Positions 1-14,400 of a stretch of DNA of 64,000 nucleotides are shown here, in pieces; positions within the stretch are counted from its first letter, which is position 1, and the number at the start of each line of letters is the position of its first letter. The notes under the pieces were generated by a model. It did not search any database, had not been told where the DNA came from, and saw only the letters and a program-made list of their open reading frames with translations. This stretch comes from Mansonella perstans (Eukaryota; Nematoda; Chromadorea; Rhabditida; Onchocercidae). Both the position numbers and the translations under genes were made by a program. Where the stretch lies: the NCBI GenBank assembly GCA_037074765.1, contig JBAMDO010000023.1, positions 186,001 through 250,000 of the forward strand, given 5' to 3'.

Positions 1-3000
1 GAAAAAAAACCATTAATTTCTAATGTAAAAATTTTTACATGATTATGCAAATTTATTGAATTAAAAAAAATTTGTTCGATTGGCACAGCAAGTATCCAAT
101 AGTTAAGAATACAAATATTTGCCACTTTAATGGAGTAGAATAAATTTGTCCTGATTTTAAATCATTTTAATACATGGCTCCGAAAATAATACTGGCAAAA
201 ATAATAAGTGGAAATTATGAAATGATATAGCAATACATCTATTTACTTCTTTTTTGTAAAGTGCTTGGCCACAAAAAAAAATTATTGATTTAAACATGAA
301 ATTCGCAATTTATCCAAATTAATTTTAGTTAGAGCAAATCGAAAGTCCCTGAAGTGTGCTTAGAATTTTATTTTCACATTAATTATGAATATTTGCCGAT
401 AAAATAAATGAATGGATGTTAAAAATTCCGGTAATACAACATTTCTGTTCACTATTTGATGAAATGTATTGTTAAATATCGAATAAAAAGTAATTGAAAA
501 CTGATAGCAAGAATTTTAATCTCATTTCAATTCAAAAGATATTTAAATATTTGAATTTTAAATTATTTGATAGCTGGTTTCGATTTAATATATTTGCTAA
601 TAAGCACAAGAAATAGTAGTTTTACCAAATAAAAAGAAGTATTATGGAAATTGAAAACGGAAAATGCCTTCATTTTATTCTTTCGAAATTTTCAACTTGA
701 GTGATGCCATATTTGCTGAATAAAATTGAATGGTTATTTGAAAAGGAGCATTTTTTTTTTTTTTTTTGAGTAAATAAAATAGCATTGTGAGTTGAAGCAA
801 ATGTTGCATCGCATTAATTTCAAAAAAAAAAATGATATTATAGAACAACTGAAAGATTCGTTGCTTAAATCGTACAATAGATAAAACAATGAATGATTTC
901 AACAAAAAGTATTTATTTCTTCAAATGATTCAATCATTAGTTGCTGAGAAAATTTTTGATTGATTTAAAATATTTTTTTCTCAAAATTGAACTGAATTTA
1001 ACTACAGAAAATTTTTTACTTTTTACTTAAAATCTCATTTAATGCTTCAGCAGTTTTCTTTGCACTTTATGGTAATGAAAATGGCATTTAAAAATTTTTT
1101 TGCGCTTCTTCATTTAGAACGAATTTATTTATTTAAAGTTTGCAACTCTATTTAAGTGAAATAATTGTGATCTTCTCTCACTTTTCTTTTGCTTAAATAA
1201 TTTTTCCATGATCTTTCATTTTCTAGACTTCTAAGAAAATGCTTGTGAGACAAATTTCTATGCTTTTAAATCTTAAAAGTTTTAAGTACAATGTTTTGAA
1301 CTCCAAAAAACTTCTAACCTCAAGTTAACTTCCTCAAATTTTAGAAGATATGGCTTTTAAATGAAAATCAATAGGATCATCACCAATGAAAAAATCTCTT
1401 ATCATTTAGTGTGCAGACTTTCTTTTGAGCTCAATCTATTATTTCTTGCAAATATTAATTGGATCGAAGAGTAAATTAACTGGAGAAATGTTCTCAGGAT
1501 AGCTGATTGAGCATTGACTGAAATATTTGATTGAATCATCCTTCCTATACCTCTCTTCTCATTCGTCTAAATAACAGAACTGAAAAGTCATTTTAAGACC
1601 ATCATTTTTAATACTCGTTTTCATTTTAAGATTCTTTCTATTGCTCAAATGAAACAAGAAAAAAAAACCCCAGCGACTTCTTGTCCAGTTTGTTTGTCCT
1701 CTGTTAATTTGCTAATATGTCATTTATTGCTTTCATAAAACGAAGAAAAACAAAAAAATGTCAAATCAAATTATTTATTACAAGTACCGTAATAACCATA
1801 AGTTTGAAAAAAAACTAAAGAGTTAATGAAATGAAAACTTTTCATTGAAAAGTTCTATAGCTTTTAACTTTAAATGACGAAATGATTTGTAATGGGTTAG
1901 ATTCGAAAATTCAAAAAATTCAAAAAACTTAGCAATAATTTGAGAATTTATTTTTTAATGAAGCGACATATTGAACAAAATTGATCGATATGACCTTTCA
2001 ACAGTTCATCTTTTTTTAAAGTTTTAATTAACAAAGAATAAATAATAGTCTATGTGATGGAGAAAAAAAGCATTTTCTTCCCTGCAAACTTTTCACACAC
2101 TCATTAAATGTAGCAAACAAACAAACTGAAACAGTGAAATAAAAAAAGAAATAATTTCTGCACCATAAATGGAAGTGAAGATTTTAAAAAAAAATGAATT
2201 TAAAGAAGGCGGGAAAGGATAAATATGAAAAAAGTACGAAAATTTTAAGTAATTTCCATTTGTTCTAGGAATTTTATCTCAAATTGAAACGAAATATCTG
2301 AATGCTGTAAAAGTGAAATCATTTAAAGTTATTTATTTAATGAACATTCCTGTACTTTCGATGTTATTCACACAAGACTAATTCCGTTTCCTACTTTAAA
2401 CTTTGTGTAAATTAAAGGACTATAATAAAATGAATCAAAAGTTATAGGAAATCACAAATTTAAAAAGAAACAAAATGAAATCAGAATGTCCATTATTGAA
2501 TTCAATAAGTGAAAATTAATTAAATTAAGAAAGTGAAATGCCATCCAACGAATAATAATTAATTAACATAGTTAAGCTGACTAAATCATGAACATAATTA
2601 ACACAATTTAATGGAATAGAATTAAAGAATGTAAAACTGATCGGTCAAGATTTCATAGTTTCAATAGTTAATGATACAGTAAGTAAGGAATGAGCTGAAA
2701 AAATTATATCTTTTCATACTTTTCATTCATAGCACACTAGTCAATCGTTATTCTATATAGATGGACATAAATTAATCATTTATTTATGCAATTTAATTCC
2801 ATCAGCAATCGAAAAAATATTTTCACAAGTATTTAAACCTTATCGATTATGGATGATGATTCATCGGAAATGAAATTTAGGCAATAAATGATGCAAATGA
2901 GCATCGACAGACCAATGAGATGTCCATTTTTTTTTTTTTCTTATATAGTGGGAAGAATAACAGAAATGGTAGTAATATAAGTTCTAGAAATGAAGAAATA

Positions 3001-3410
3001 TATCCTGAATCATTTAAGATATGTACATCAAAACAGAATGTTAAAAAATTATAAGACGATCAAAGTGAAGAATAAAGTGAAATGTGCCATGATCATAGAT
3101 CAATTTTGTCAAGCACAATTCTTAGAAAATGAAGTAAAAAATAAGGCAAAAAACGCAAAGGCAAGAAAAATTGAGACATTTTATGTATTTTAATGAACTT
3201 TTTGGTGAAAAAATCAAAATGCTAATTCAGCAAAATCAAACAAATCCAAGTTTCAATAAAATAATATGCAGAAGCTCAGAGTCCATACAATTGTTTGCAG
3301 TTTGCGCCAGATGATGGAAATACCTGGAAACAGTTTTGAATTATGATTTATTATTATAGTTCCACGTCTCATGGTATTTCTCCAGAAGCATATTGATAGT
3401 TTGTAATAGT
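1..3410. other. AT-rich stretch, no gene seen
   Basis: This stretch is very AT-rich, with many homopolymer runs and short ORFs of low-complexity composition. I found no exon with a plausible protein sequence and good splice borders. The right end probably holds the 3' UTR of the PEX6 gene, which is read toward it from the right. A short open frame at 2990-3193 is Lys/Asn-rich and looks like chance. Confidence 0.6.
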
Positions 3411-6400
3411 TTAGAAAAGCCAGCCGAAAGATGACTGGAAAAAGTCAATATATAGCTGTGTGCCAAGTATTAATTTTTATCCAGATCAAGTTGACCTTTA
3501 TTCTAGAAACAGGTAAAACTGAAAAAAAATCTAACCTCCCTGACTGCATTCTTGAGATTATCTTGCGTGATCAACAACTGTTCCTCAGATAGTGTCATTC
3601 CAGCTTCTATCATTTGGATTCGTTTCCGTATTGCATCCATTTGGCCACGGGAAATTACTGCATGTAAATCTGCACCCGATGACAAATGACCACATAACTC
3701 TGCCTAGACAGCAAGTTTTTCAACAAAAAGGTTGTTTTATCCAGAAATTTGAGCACACTGAGAATGTGCCCAAATTTGTACATAGTATGATACAATTTAA
3801 GCCAGTTGAGAAAAAACTGCGCGTTTAAAATACCACATACTGAGAAATTAGTAAACTATTTTAAGAAAATTTAAATATACTTTTTTGAGGACCAATATCA
3901 CATTTACAAATCACATTAGAAGTTCATAATGTCAAAGATTTTTGACAAATTTTTCACTTATTTCTATCACCAATGATATTTTTGAAGCTTTACAGATAAA
4001 TTAACTTAATTATGACGTACAATTTCTTTCAAATCGACATCATCGGCAAATGTTATATTTCGGCTAGCTGCATGAAGTATACGTTCACGTGTTACAACAT
4101 CCTTTGTTCCGCTCACTTCAATAATTTTGTCAAACCTTAAAATTAATAAAAAACGATTGAAAAGGTAAGTAATAAACGAATAAAAAAGGATTTAGCGGAA
4201 ACAAATAAATTTAAATAAATATATTCCTTCATTCGTCAAAATGGATGAGTATGTAGAAAATTTTCTACATTATGATGGAATAAAAATTTTTCACGTTACC
4301 TTCCTGGCCTTAGTAGCGATGAATCCAACAAATCAAGCCGATTTGTGGCACCCAAAACAAAGACTTTCGAATCTTCCAAGCAATCTAATTCTGTAGTCAA
4401 TTGTGATACGATGCTGAAATTAATATGAATCAGATAGTGTAAGTACCGGCAAACCCTTATTACAAGGATAAAAATGAATATTTGGAATTATGTTTGATAA
4501 ACACACTTATCAACAACACGACTGGAATCACCGCAACGGCCTCTTTTGGAAGCAAGAGAATCGAGTTCATCAAAGAATAACACGCAAGGTTCGGCCATTC
4601 GAGCTTTCTCAAAAACTGAAGGAATTGATTTAAGTTATCAAAGACCTAGAATACTTTCATCACTGCGATAAATCATGATTTAAGATGGCACCGTTTCAAA
4701 ATTCGGTGACGGCATGTTTCAGTAATATCATCATGTGAATCAAATTACCTTTGCGAACATTTGCTTCGCTCTGGCCAACATATTTGTTGAGAAGTTCAGG
4801 TCCCTTCACGCTTAAAAAAGTTATTCTAAACTGATTTGCGATAGCTGAAAAAAAATAATCAATATTTTCAATGTTGCAATATCGAAGAAATCAACATAAA
4901 CGCAAATATGTTTTACTTTCTCATGAACCTTCTAATGTTTAATGAAAAACAAAATTTGATGCGATATAATAGTCAACTGAGATCTCAATACTACTGTTGC
5001 CTGCGGTTTCACCAATTAAACTCAAACCTTTAGCAATGAGTGTTTTACCACAACCAGGTGGACCGTATAACAAAGCACCACTGCGTTTCACATTCTTTTT
5101 CCCGTGCAAACTCAGAATTAAACTTTCAATAACAATTTGTTTGACATCGTCTAAACCCCCAACATCGTCCCATGTCACTTTTGGTATCTATAAATGAAAT
5201 TGAAAAAAAAAAATCATGATTTTAGAGTAAAATAATTCGAAACCTACAAATAATAGTGTTATTATCTTTTCAAATTGCAAAAGTTTTAAGAAACTAAAAG
5301 TCTGCCTTTTCAGAGAATTTTCCTACATTAATTGATTTGCTTTTCAAATTCCTGCCCATAAAAGTTAATGTTATGCGTAACTAATTAACATATACAGAAA
5401 TTATTAAAATAAGAGATAATAAACTAGAAAAGGTAGATTTGAGACTGTTGATAAGTTAACCGGAATCTATGCCAATTATTTCAAAGCATTATAGATTGAG
5501 TTATTTTTGCGGTTTCCAAAAAATGAACTGTATTTTAATTGAATTATAAAGTTAGTAGTTCTCTTTCATATAGCATAATTCATCCATGGTTCATTCAAAT
5601 TAACTCAATCTCAATAACTAGTGATTGAGTGATAGCTTACAACGGGCGCTCCAACTTTATCAGCTAATCTCTTGTTACGTGTATCAATTGCCCACATGAA
5701 GTGTTCAGTCTTCAGCTTTGGTCTGAAAAGAATTCCAAGTATTTGAAAACATCATGCATCCTGTACTTGCTTTTATCTGAATAGCATCAAAAAAGACTCA
5801 CGAATTTATAGTGTCCTTTCGAAATACTGCATCTGACAACAAAATGTGAAGATCAGATAAAGTAAACCCCTAAAATCGGACAAATTTAGAATATCATCGA
5901 TTTTTATGTAATTTGTTCATATCCAAATTTTTTTAAAATAAATCAACTTAAATGCTAAAATTACGCTAAAATAATAAACACAGTAATTTTTTGAGAAAAA
6001 TATTAAATTTTACAGAAAAAAAAAAGAATTCAAAATAGCCTACCCTTGTTTGGTGACTAATTGCAGCAGTATCGATGAGATATGGTTTATCAAGTTCATG
6101 CATTATTATGGATTCTCGATCTTCTTCAGTAAGTAACGGAATTTGAAAATGGTAAAGAATTAAAGAACGCAACGATATTGATAAGAATGGCAATTTATCG
6201 CTATTACAAACCAAAAATACAACAGGTATAGTGCAACCTTTAAGAAGTTTCTTTAAAAATACCACTCCCTGAGTACCTGCAATAAGACATTCCTTCAAAA
6301 ACTTTAAAAAACTGGACATCAACATCAACAAGATAAATCAGACTTTCCATTAAAGTCACCAATGCTTACAAAAAAAATGCACTGCATAAATCTATTAATA

Positions 6401-9400
6401 ACTGCCAAATGAAGAGATTACTCTCAAACAAAGAGTATAGATACGACCATGTTAAACATTCAAACAAAGATTTGCTGCGATCTTTTTGAAAAACATTTAC
6501 AATATTTAGTAGTCAGCAAATTTTAATTAACAATATTGGAACTTTAAGCATGAAGCTCAACAATTATCACAAAAAAATTCTTCGCACATAACAATGACCT
6601 ATTAAACTTTGGTAAGTGACAGTGATATGTCTTTGGTAGTAAGAAAACGTAGAGAAATTTAAGGTACCTTGTGTAGTGCCATCTGAGTCATAGCAAAGTA
6701 TATCCGCATTCAGAAGAGCCAACATTGAAAAATTACTCGTTGAAACTATAACAACTGACATATATTCAAAACGAATTAAAAAATAAATAATTGAAAGTTA
6801 GGTAAATAAATATTTTTCTTGCCAATTTGAATTTACAGTTAACTTTAACAAAAGAGTATTATCGGTAGCTAATCAAAAAAAAAAACCTTTCCCAAAAGCA
6901 TCATGAATATTTGTTTCATAAGTTCTAGATGTATCGCTCCAAATATTGAAGCAGTTGAAGAATTGAACATCCAGATGTGTCAAAGACGATAAGTACTTCA
7001 GGAATAATTTCTTTCCAGAACCTGCTGAACCACTGAGAAGTATGACCAGGGCTGTAAATAAACAAATAGCTATTTACATTACTGTGCTGCGCTACGTCGA
7101 TGTTGTATATTTTTTATAAAAAGAAAGAAAATTTTTTTGCTTTGAGACTGTTCTTCTTGTATAAAAATTGAACTTGATGTTAGTTTAATTCGTCGTGAAG
7201 TAGAACGGTTTATCTTGTAAAGTTTTTAGTTTTGTTGGGGTTAGTATGAAGTACGTTATAAAGGTTAATATTTATGACCTTTTTAATTCTATGGATTTTT
7301 CTTTTTTTAAATGTTATCATTGTTTTTTTCTTTTCTGGTACCTTTTGATGAGGATCTCTTCAATCCACAACTGGCTTCAATCAGAGAAGAAATTCGTTGC
7401 GCTATTTCCAAGAATTTTTCCGGCACGTAACACCTAACATCACTGTACGGTATTTTATCGTAAATATTATTTTCCTACAAGAAATTAAGTGTTATCCGAA
7501 ACCAATCAAGTGCGAAGTTAACTCTTTCTGTTTGGTATTGATGAAAATGCTCCAGCATAAAGATGTTAAGTTTTTCAGGAGAAAAAATATCCTAAAAAAA
7601 TGTTCACGAATTCGTAGCAAAAAAAGTACAACTGGAAGAAAGTAATCCGCAGAAATATGCAAAAGTAATAAATTCCAATATTTTACTATGAGAAAGCGAA
7701 ATCCTAGTGATATGGTCAAAAAGGCAAAAGGTCAAATTACATTTCCAACAGCAAATCTAGTCTCTAAACTGTTTCTTCAATGAATTCTGTGTTCAAAATA
7801 GTAGAATTATTTCCTTCATCAAGCAAAAGAAAATTAATATCAAAAGACCTGATACAGCGCTGTATTTTGTGAATCAACGATAGCTTCTGATAGTCCCTCC
7901 GAATCGTCAAAATGAAGAATCTAAAGATATAACATTTGCATAAAGATCACTTGTAAAAATTATAAAAAACAAAAATCAACACTAATAAAAACTTTATCCT
8001 AGGAATGATAATTACCTTGAAAAATATCTCTTTTACTTTTTTGCTCCACGGTTTACACCAAGGAACAGCAATGATATCTCCAACCGAAAGCAACCTAAAA
8101 ACTTTCATTGCAGTAAATAGTTAAATACGTATGCTTGCAAAATTTCTCAACAGCAAAATATATATGCTTACAAAATTAAGCGCTATTTCTAAGATCGTAC
8201 GTTTATATGTTGAAAGTAAATATGTATGCACCTAATATTCATCAGATTAAGAGTTGAAAACAGAGAAGCCATTGCAGTGTAAGCTCGAAAAGCTATAGTT
8301 CACGAAACTTATGATCTGAGGTTCATCAACACTTAAATCTTGAATACATTTATGATGCAACGACAACAATAATATGATGGAAATAACAAAAAACGTAACC
8401 TTGCAACAAATTTCCATTATGAGGCTATAGTGCTGCCATTTTGACAACTAATAATATGTGGTGCAAATTTATGCTGATGATCAGATGAACACAAAAAGAA
8501 GAATAGTTAAAATTTAAACCTTGGTATTTGAAAATACTCTCGAAGTTCATCAGAATAATCAGAACACGAATCGTAAAAAGATGTAATAATCAAAGCAATA
8601 TGAACACCGCATGAAATACATAACTCTGCTTCATTGGCAGTATCCGAAGAACAAAAAATCTAAAAATAAAGCAATTTTTAGCAGTGTGAAATTCCTGATA
8701 ATTTAGTTCCACTGTCGCTGAACTTGACTAATTTTTGAATCGTTCAATATCTATAATAAAAGAATAGGAAAAAGTTTTTTGTTGTAATTATAAAAATTAA
8801 ACAGAGCGATAGCATGATCACAAGCATGATTTATAGCGAATTGATCCTGAGAATAACTAAACGATATTACGCTTTATCAAATAATAGTCCAAGAAACTTG
8901 AAAACACAACACAGAAATAATCATTAGGAAAGCAATGGTTAGAATTGAATGGATCATATATTACCTACAACTACAATTTTTGGATTCAAATTAGATCGCA
9001 TATAAAATTTATATATAATATATAACTATGCAACATATCACTATACAAAATATAACTGTGAATTTCAAAAGCAGGATTTGAATGGAAGTAGCTTAACTGA
9101 TGGAAAATGAAACTTTTTGCAGAATGATGGAGGTGCCTTTGATCGAAGATGTAATATGTTAATTAACATATGGGGCGATCTTGATAGCAGTCGGAATCTA
9201 AATAAGTTGAAATTTATGTAAAAAAGAAACCTCAATTAATGCACCATCAAGATGAAATCCTCTGTTGGAAAGATTAAATGCGCTAAGCTCATCAATGAAA
9301 GCAACAGGTTCATCGCACAGAATTGAATGAATTTCAACAGGGTATATAACTACTTTTTGAGCACTGTTGTTACCGTTTTTCACAATCAGTTTTTTCCTGT

Positions 9401-9462
9401 TTTTAACATCAGATGTAATTAGGAAAGCATAACGACAATCGACCCATATTACTGTTCCAGAA
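3411..9462 (-). CDS. prx-6: PEX6-type peroxisomal AAA+ ATPase (first exon not found)
   Basis: PEX6 pairs with PEX1 in the peroxisomal export complex that pulls the receptor PEX5 out of the membrane. Proposed exons: 9462-9231, 8659-8520, 8094-8016, 7920-7849, 7591-7503, 7442-7342, 7051-6887, 6754-6668, 6364-6303, 6268-6044, 5869-5802, 5722-5641, 5187-5028, 4844-4749, 4615-4507, 4413-4300, 4135-4021, 3703-3536 and perhaps 3434-3411. They give about 721 codons in one phase. The D2 domain is clear: [12 protein letters not shown], Walker A GPPGCGKT, pore-loop region YVGQSE, Walker [14 protein letters not shown], sensor GATNR, then LLRPGR. The D1 domain is degenerate, with GSAGSGKK where the Walker A Thr/Ser would be and a weak Walker B. 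The [13 protein letters not shown] type fits PEX6 better than PEX1. The start is unresolved: the exon at 9462 needs an upstream partner and has no Met. The C-terminal exon is also tentative, since the frame also closes at 3503 if the last intron is not removed. Confidence 0.88.
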
Positions 9463-11434
9463 CTGAAAGTATTCTTAATTATATAGTGTGAAATTTTCGA
9501 ATTAAATCAATTGGCAATATTCTAAGACAACTACAAAATATGATGACGAAATTATTTCTGAGACTTGAAACTAGAAATGAAATTTATAATTGAAATTACG
9601 GCACATTTTGTGAAGTAAATTAAATGACTGATTAAAAAATTGACAGCGAAAATTTGGGAAAGTTGGTATCATCAATACTAACACGATGTGATGCAGCGGA
9701 CGATAATTAATTAGTCTAATTCCGAAGACAATTAACAAAATGGGATTTTAAAGCTTACGAACAGATTAAAATAAGTCGTTTCCTTCAGTGACCAGAATTC
9801 ACTATTTACATCAGAACTATTATGTTTTAATCTAAATAAACTAATCCTTAGATTCTTTATTTTTCCTCATTATTCAAAACCATTTTTATTTTTTAACCGA
9901 TAATAGCTTCTCAAACCGACAGTACTGATCTATCTACTTAATTACTCTGGCAATCAATAACAATTTAATTATCATTCTTCGGAAACTTTTAATTTACCAT
10001 GATTTCTTGAACAATTAAAACAATATGTTCATCAGTGATGAATGGTGTAAAAGTTGGATAAGCTAATTTTAAAGAAATTCATAATGTAGAATCTAAAGAA
10101 TATTCATTTAATTCGATTTCTTATATGAATGTATTACTAAAAATGATCATGATTTTTTTTGATTTTTATAGAATATATAACATGATAGAATATAGAAAAC
10201 CTCTGATGGCCATAACGAGAATGCTTTCCTTTTCTGATGGAAATTTGTTGACTTGCTCGATGCGTCAATGTGTACTGATGATTTGAGCATTTCTGGAATC
10301 GTATAATATATAATGCCGCCAGAAACTGTGCAAGTTTATAATAAAGCAAAATTCGCTTATATCGTTTCATAAAGATCCAAAATAATGATCATCTGAAATC
10401 TAGAAAAAAAATTCAATAAAGCTAATTTGAATAAATTGGGAAAAAGATTTTAAATACTATATTAATTTATCGTTTTCAGTTCACACATATATAATTGCAA
10501 ATTTTGCATAAAAGATGACAAACGGTAAAACTGATTTGAAATTAGGCGCAAATATATTGTTAATGAGCAGTTCAGGTAAGTTAATCATCTGTAATCCTCT
10601 TAGATAAACACTCAATATGAAAAATTATGATGTATTCATATGCAAGATAAAATTATATCAATTTTATTTTTAAAATGTAACATAGTATAGTATAAGTACA
10701 ATAACAATGTACAATAATATGAGCAGGATATGATATGAATAATAATATGAGTTCTTATAATTACAGTGATTTTTTCCACTGTAAGACAAAGTGATCGAAC
10801 AAAAACAATAACAATTTCATAAAATTTCATGAACATGTCCTAAAATATCATAATAAAAAATGCATAGTATTGGATAGCATTATTGTTTTAAAAAATGCAA
10901 TAATACGAAATGCATCCACCGATCTATATGAAAGAAGCATCGAAAACCACGGGATCCAACAAAAGATAATAAAAAAATAATAATAACCGTAATATGTAGA
11001 GATATTATATGCAAACAATTATTATACAGAAATAGGAATGCAAAGATTAAGCATACATTAATTTTGTAAAATTATAATTAACAAAGAAACCCTTAAGCAA
11101 TATAACTTTGTAAACATCATTTGTTGATCAGACAATATATAAAAAGAATCTTGGCCTATAATTTGAACCTCGGTTAAGTACGAATTGAATGAAAACATCT
11201 TCCTTATTTACGAAATCTTCGTGCAACAACTCAGATGTGATATCTAATTCAAGATTCCAAGTTACAAGCATATTTTAACCTTATAAAATAATGACATGAT
11301 CACAGCTGCTCATTCAGAGCTGGATTGATCAATTTGCACCTAGAAATTTGTGAAATACTACGGAATGTTATGATTTGCAGAAAGCATCAGTATTCCAAAA
11401 AAATAGATTATCAAGAATTCATGACTATTTGCAA
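9463..11434. other. Gap between PEX6 5' end and TGF-beta ligand 3' end
   Basis: The left part should contain the missing first exon of PEX6; the right part should contain the 3' UTR of the TGF-beta ligand gene. One coding-looking segment on the minus strand, 10290-10201, starts with Met after a ttccag acceptor, runs 30 codons and ends at GAG|gttttc. Its phase 0 end does not fit the PEX6 exon at 9462, which needs phase 2. I see nothing else. Confidence 0.5.
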
Positions 11435-14400
11435 TTACTGACAACCGCAATCACGTACTTGCATATCCTTGTAGCGTTTTAAAACCACGTTTTGAGCATT
11501 GTCGATGAATAATATTTTCATTGAGCGCAACGACAAAGGTGCACATTTTGCTTCTGATGTTCTGCAAGCACGATTTAACTACAGTAAAATTATTAAATGC
11601 CTATTTTTATCGATCAGTCAAAATTCTGAACAACATAAGAGAGGCACTTCTTGCACATAAAGCTATCATTTCAGAATGAAACAGAAACTGAATGATAGGA
11701 ATGAATGTTGAGCATATGAAATAAAGCATACTGTTTCGCTCAAGACATGATATTCCTGTGTCATTTAAACGGGATATGATTTTGCATGTCTGGTGATAAC
11801 CCACCCCTCCTCCGGTTATAATTCCCGGTAGGTGAATTATAATCAACTTGATAGTTATTCAAATAGCATATTTTTATTTCTTTTCATATACATTACTATG
11901 AATCTTCGTACTCCAGTTCTTGTTCAAAAATTTTCATCGTTTCAATTCTAACTTGCAGAGGCAAGTATTGTATTTTTATTTCACTAATATTAAAAATAAA
12001 GTGATTTTATTTTTTAAAGTGATTTATTTTTTTTTATTAAAAATAAAGTGATTTTACTTTTCATTTTTTGGACTCTGATAATAAGGAAAATGAAATTTAA
12101 AGTTATAGGAAACATGAAACAACAAAATAAAAATAATGGGAAGTAGTGGACTTTCTGAAACTCAAAAACTTGATCGTAAAACTGAATTATTGGATGCTTC
12201 CAATATAGAATATGAGCAAACCTCGTTGGATCGATGAGATGAACAAGTGTTTGAACAATAGCATGGTTCGTTGCATTCATATGATTATTAAGTGGAAATG
12301 AACAAAAACCATCACAGTAATACGCATGATAACCATCCGGTGCAATAACCCAATCCTATAGTATTTTCAAAAAATCACTGCGAACTACAATTATATGTAA
12401 TGAAAGTTAAAGAAATCTGTGAAGCAGAAAGATCACCCGAACCCTTATTGTGTAAAATGGTTGACCAATGCCATCCCGAAATTTTTTGTAACTGTAGTCA
12501 AACTGCTTTGCTAAACAAGCTCAGCATTCACCAATTAATAATCAAGTTCAGCATTCACCTGCCAACCAAGATCTTTGAAGTCCACATAAAGTGTTCGTCT
12601 ACGGCAACCTTTATTAGAAGCTGGAAATAAATCAGATATACTACATAAAATATAAAAAACGTACTAGTATTAAAAAACGGAAAAAGTGAAAAAAATTTTA
12701 AGTTTACTTGAATGTCGCAGCGGATCAGGCCTTGCCGAAAAGCCATATCCATAATCATCAAACGCACTAGTTTCATCAGATACATCACGTTTAATGCGTT
12801 GGTGGATATGATTTGCACCGTCCACAAAAGAAGCTACTCCAAACCCACGCCATTCACCAAAATTTTCTAAAAACATCTGCTCTCCTGAAATAATTTAAGA
12901 AGTTTTGAAGGATTTTAATATTGATTACTCACAAACTGAAATTCATCAAAACAGTTCTCCTCTCACTTATCTTTTTTATGACTTGGTGAGCAAAGCAATG
13001 TGTTACTTCTCAATCCAACAAAAATTAAAGATTAAACGGAGATCATGATACTCACCATGTTCTGAGGTTGCATACAGAGTTACGGTACTAAGAACTGAAC
13101 GATTATGAATCCATCGTAGAACTGTTTCTGTAATATTTATGACAAAATGTCCGCTGCTTGATATACGTGACTCTACCGTTGTTGTATAACTGAGATCTCT
13201 AAACATATAAATTAAAATATCGATGTAAAAACGGTCAAGATCGATAAGTATTTTTCAGGTTCACTAAATTCCAACCAGTCCCGTCAAATTTCAATACCGC
13301 ATGAAAAAACTGCCATGGATTAAAACTGATGCAAAGATTATCTAATGAAGTACTACACACATACAATTCATATTTATGACTATTCAGAATTCTTTATGAA
13401 ACTAAATCCGAAGCAGTAAGCATTACAAAGTGGAAAAGATACTGTTGAAAATTAGTCATTAGCATCGAATATTAAGGAAAACCAATAAAACTACCAGTTA
13501 CTCTCAATTTTTTCATAAAAAAAACCTCGAATAGGGAATAGTCGCGAAGATACGCTGTGGTTTCATCGAGCCATTAAAGAATATCCGAAGTTCAGCATGC
13601 ATAAGTTGGCCACCTATATTAGAAAGATCGAACTGCAAACTTGTTCCATGATTTGGTCCTGTTCTTTGCTCTGAAAAAAACTTCGACTATATAATATTAA
13701 ACATTTCAAATATAATATTTAACAGTTCAAACGACGTATATTACGAGTTAAAGTGTTTTTTTTTTCTTTTTTTTAATAATTTAAAGATATTAATAAATGC
13801 ATATGCATAAATGATACTCATCAAATGAAGAATAAAAAATATATAGAATTAAATTACATGTTCATATTTTGCTCCAGAAATCACATTATCAAAAAATTTT
13901 AACAAAAAATTCAGTGACAGAAAAGAGTTCGTATATATCATAACCTCGCGGCAAGAATGAAACAATTGTATCGGCTTCGCCTAATTCAATAGCTTCTTTC
14001 TCATCCGCTGATAATAACTGTCCACTCGCCAAATATCTGAAAACCAAATATTTTTCTCCGAATCAAAAATTTGTGATGCAATATCATCATGATTTCCTAG
14101 AAAAATGTGATGTTTGCTAAAAAGAAGTCAACAAATTTAACAAAAGGTAATCCTTGTTTTCGTAATTAAAACAAGCGATTCATTTCTTCAAAAGTGCAGT
14201 TTCCACATTTTTTTAAATAAATTTCTTTTCTTCTTCCGACAACATTTAAGTATTAACTAACCAATTTTAAATACAGGATTAAGAAAAACTGCTAATACCT
14301 GTAAGCAGGATTCAGCTCAACGTCATGCTCCAAGTTTCGATATAGATCTGCCATAAAACGTGATGCTATATCATCTTTTACACGAACAACTAGTGGTCGT

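Noticed and set aside
675..905. Minus-strand 76-codon open frame
   Set aside because: It contains poly-Lys and poly-Phe from homopolymer runs, with no recognisable protein pattern or splice borders.
7246..7645. Plus-strand open frames of 63 and 82 codons
   Set aside because: They are antisense to three PEX6 exons with good splice borders.
3411..9462. Assignment as PEX1
   Set aside because: The D2 Walker B region [13 protein letters not shown] and following GDS match PEX6; PEX1 has an FFDEFDS-type motif.
10201..10290. Candidate first exon of PEX6 (30 codons from a Met)
   Set aside because: It has an acceptor and a donor, but its phase 0 end does not join the exon at 9462, which needs phase 2.
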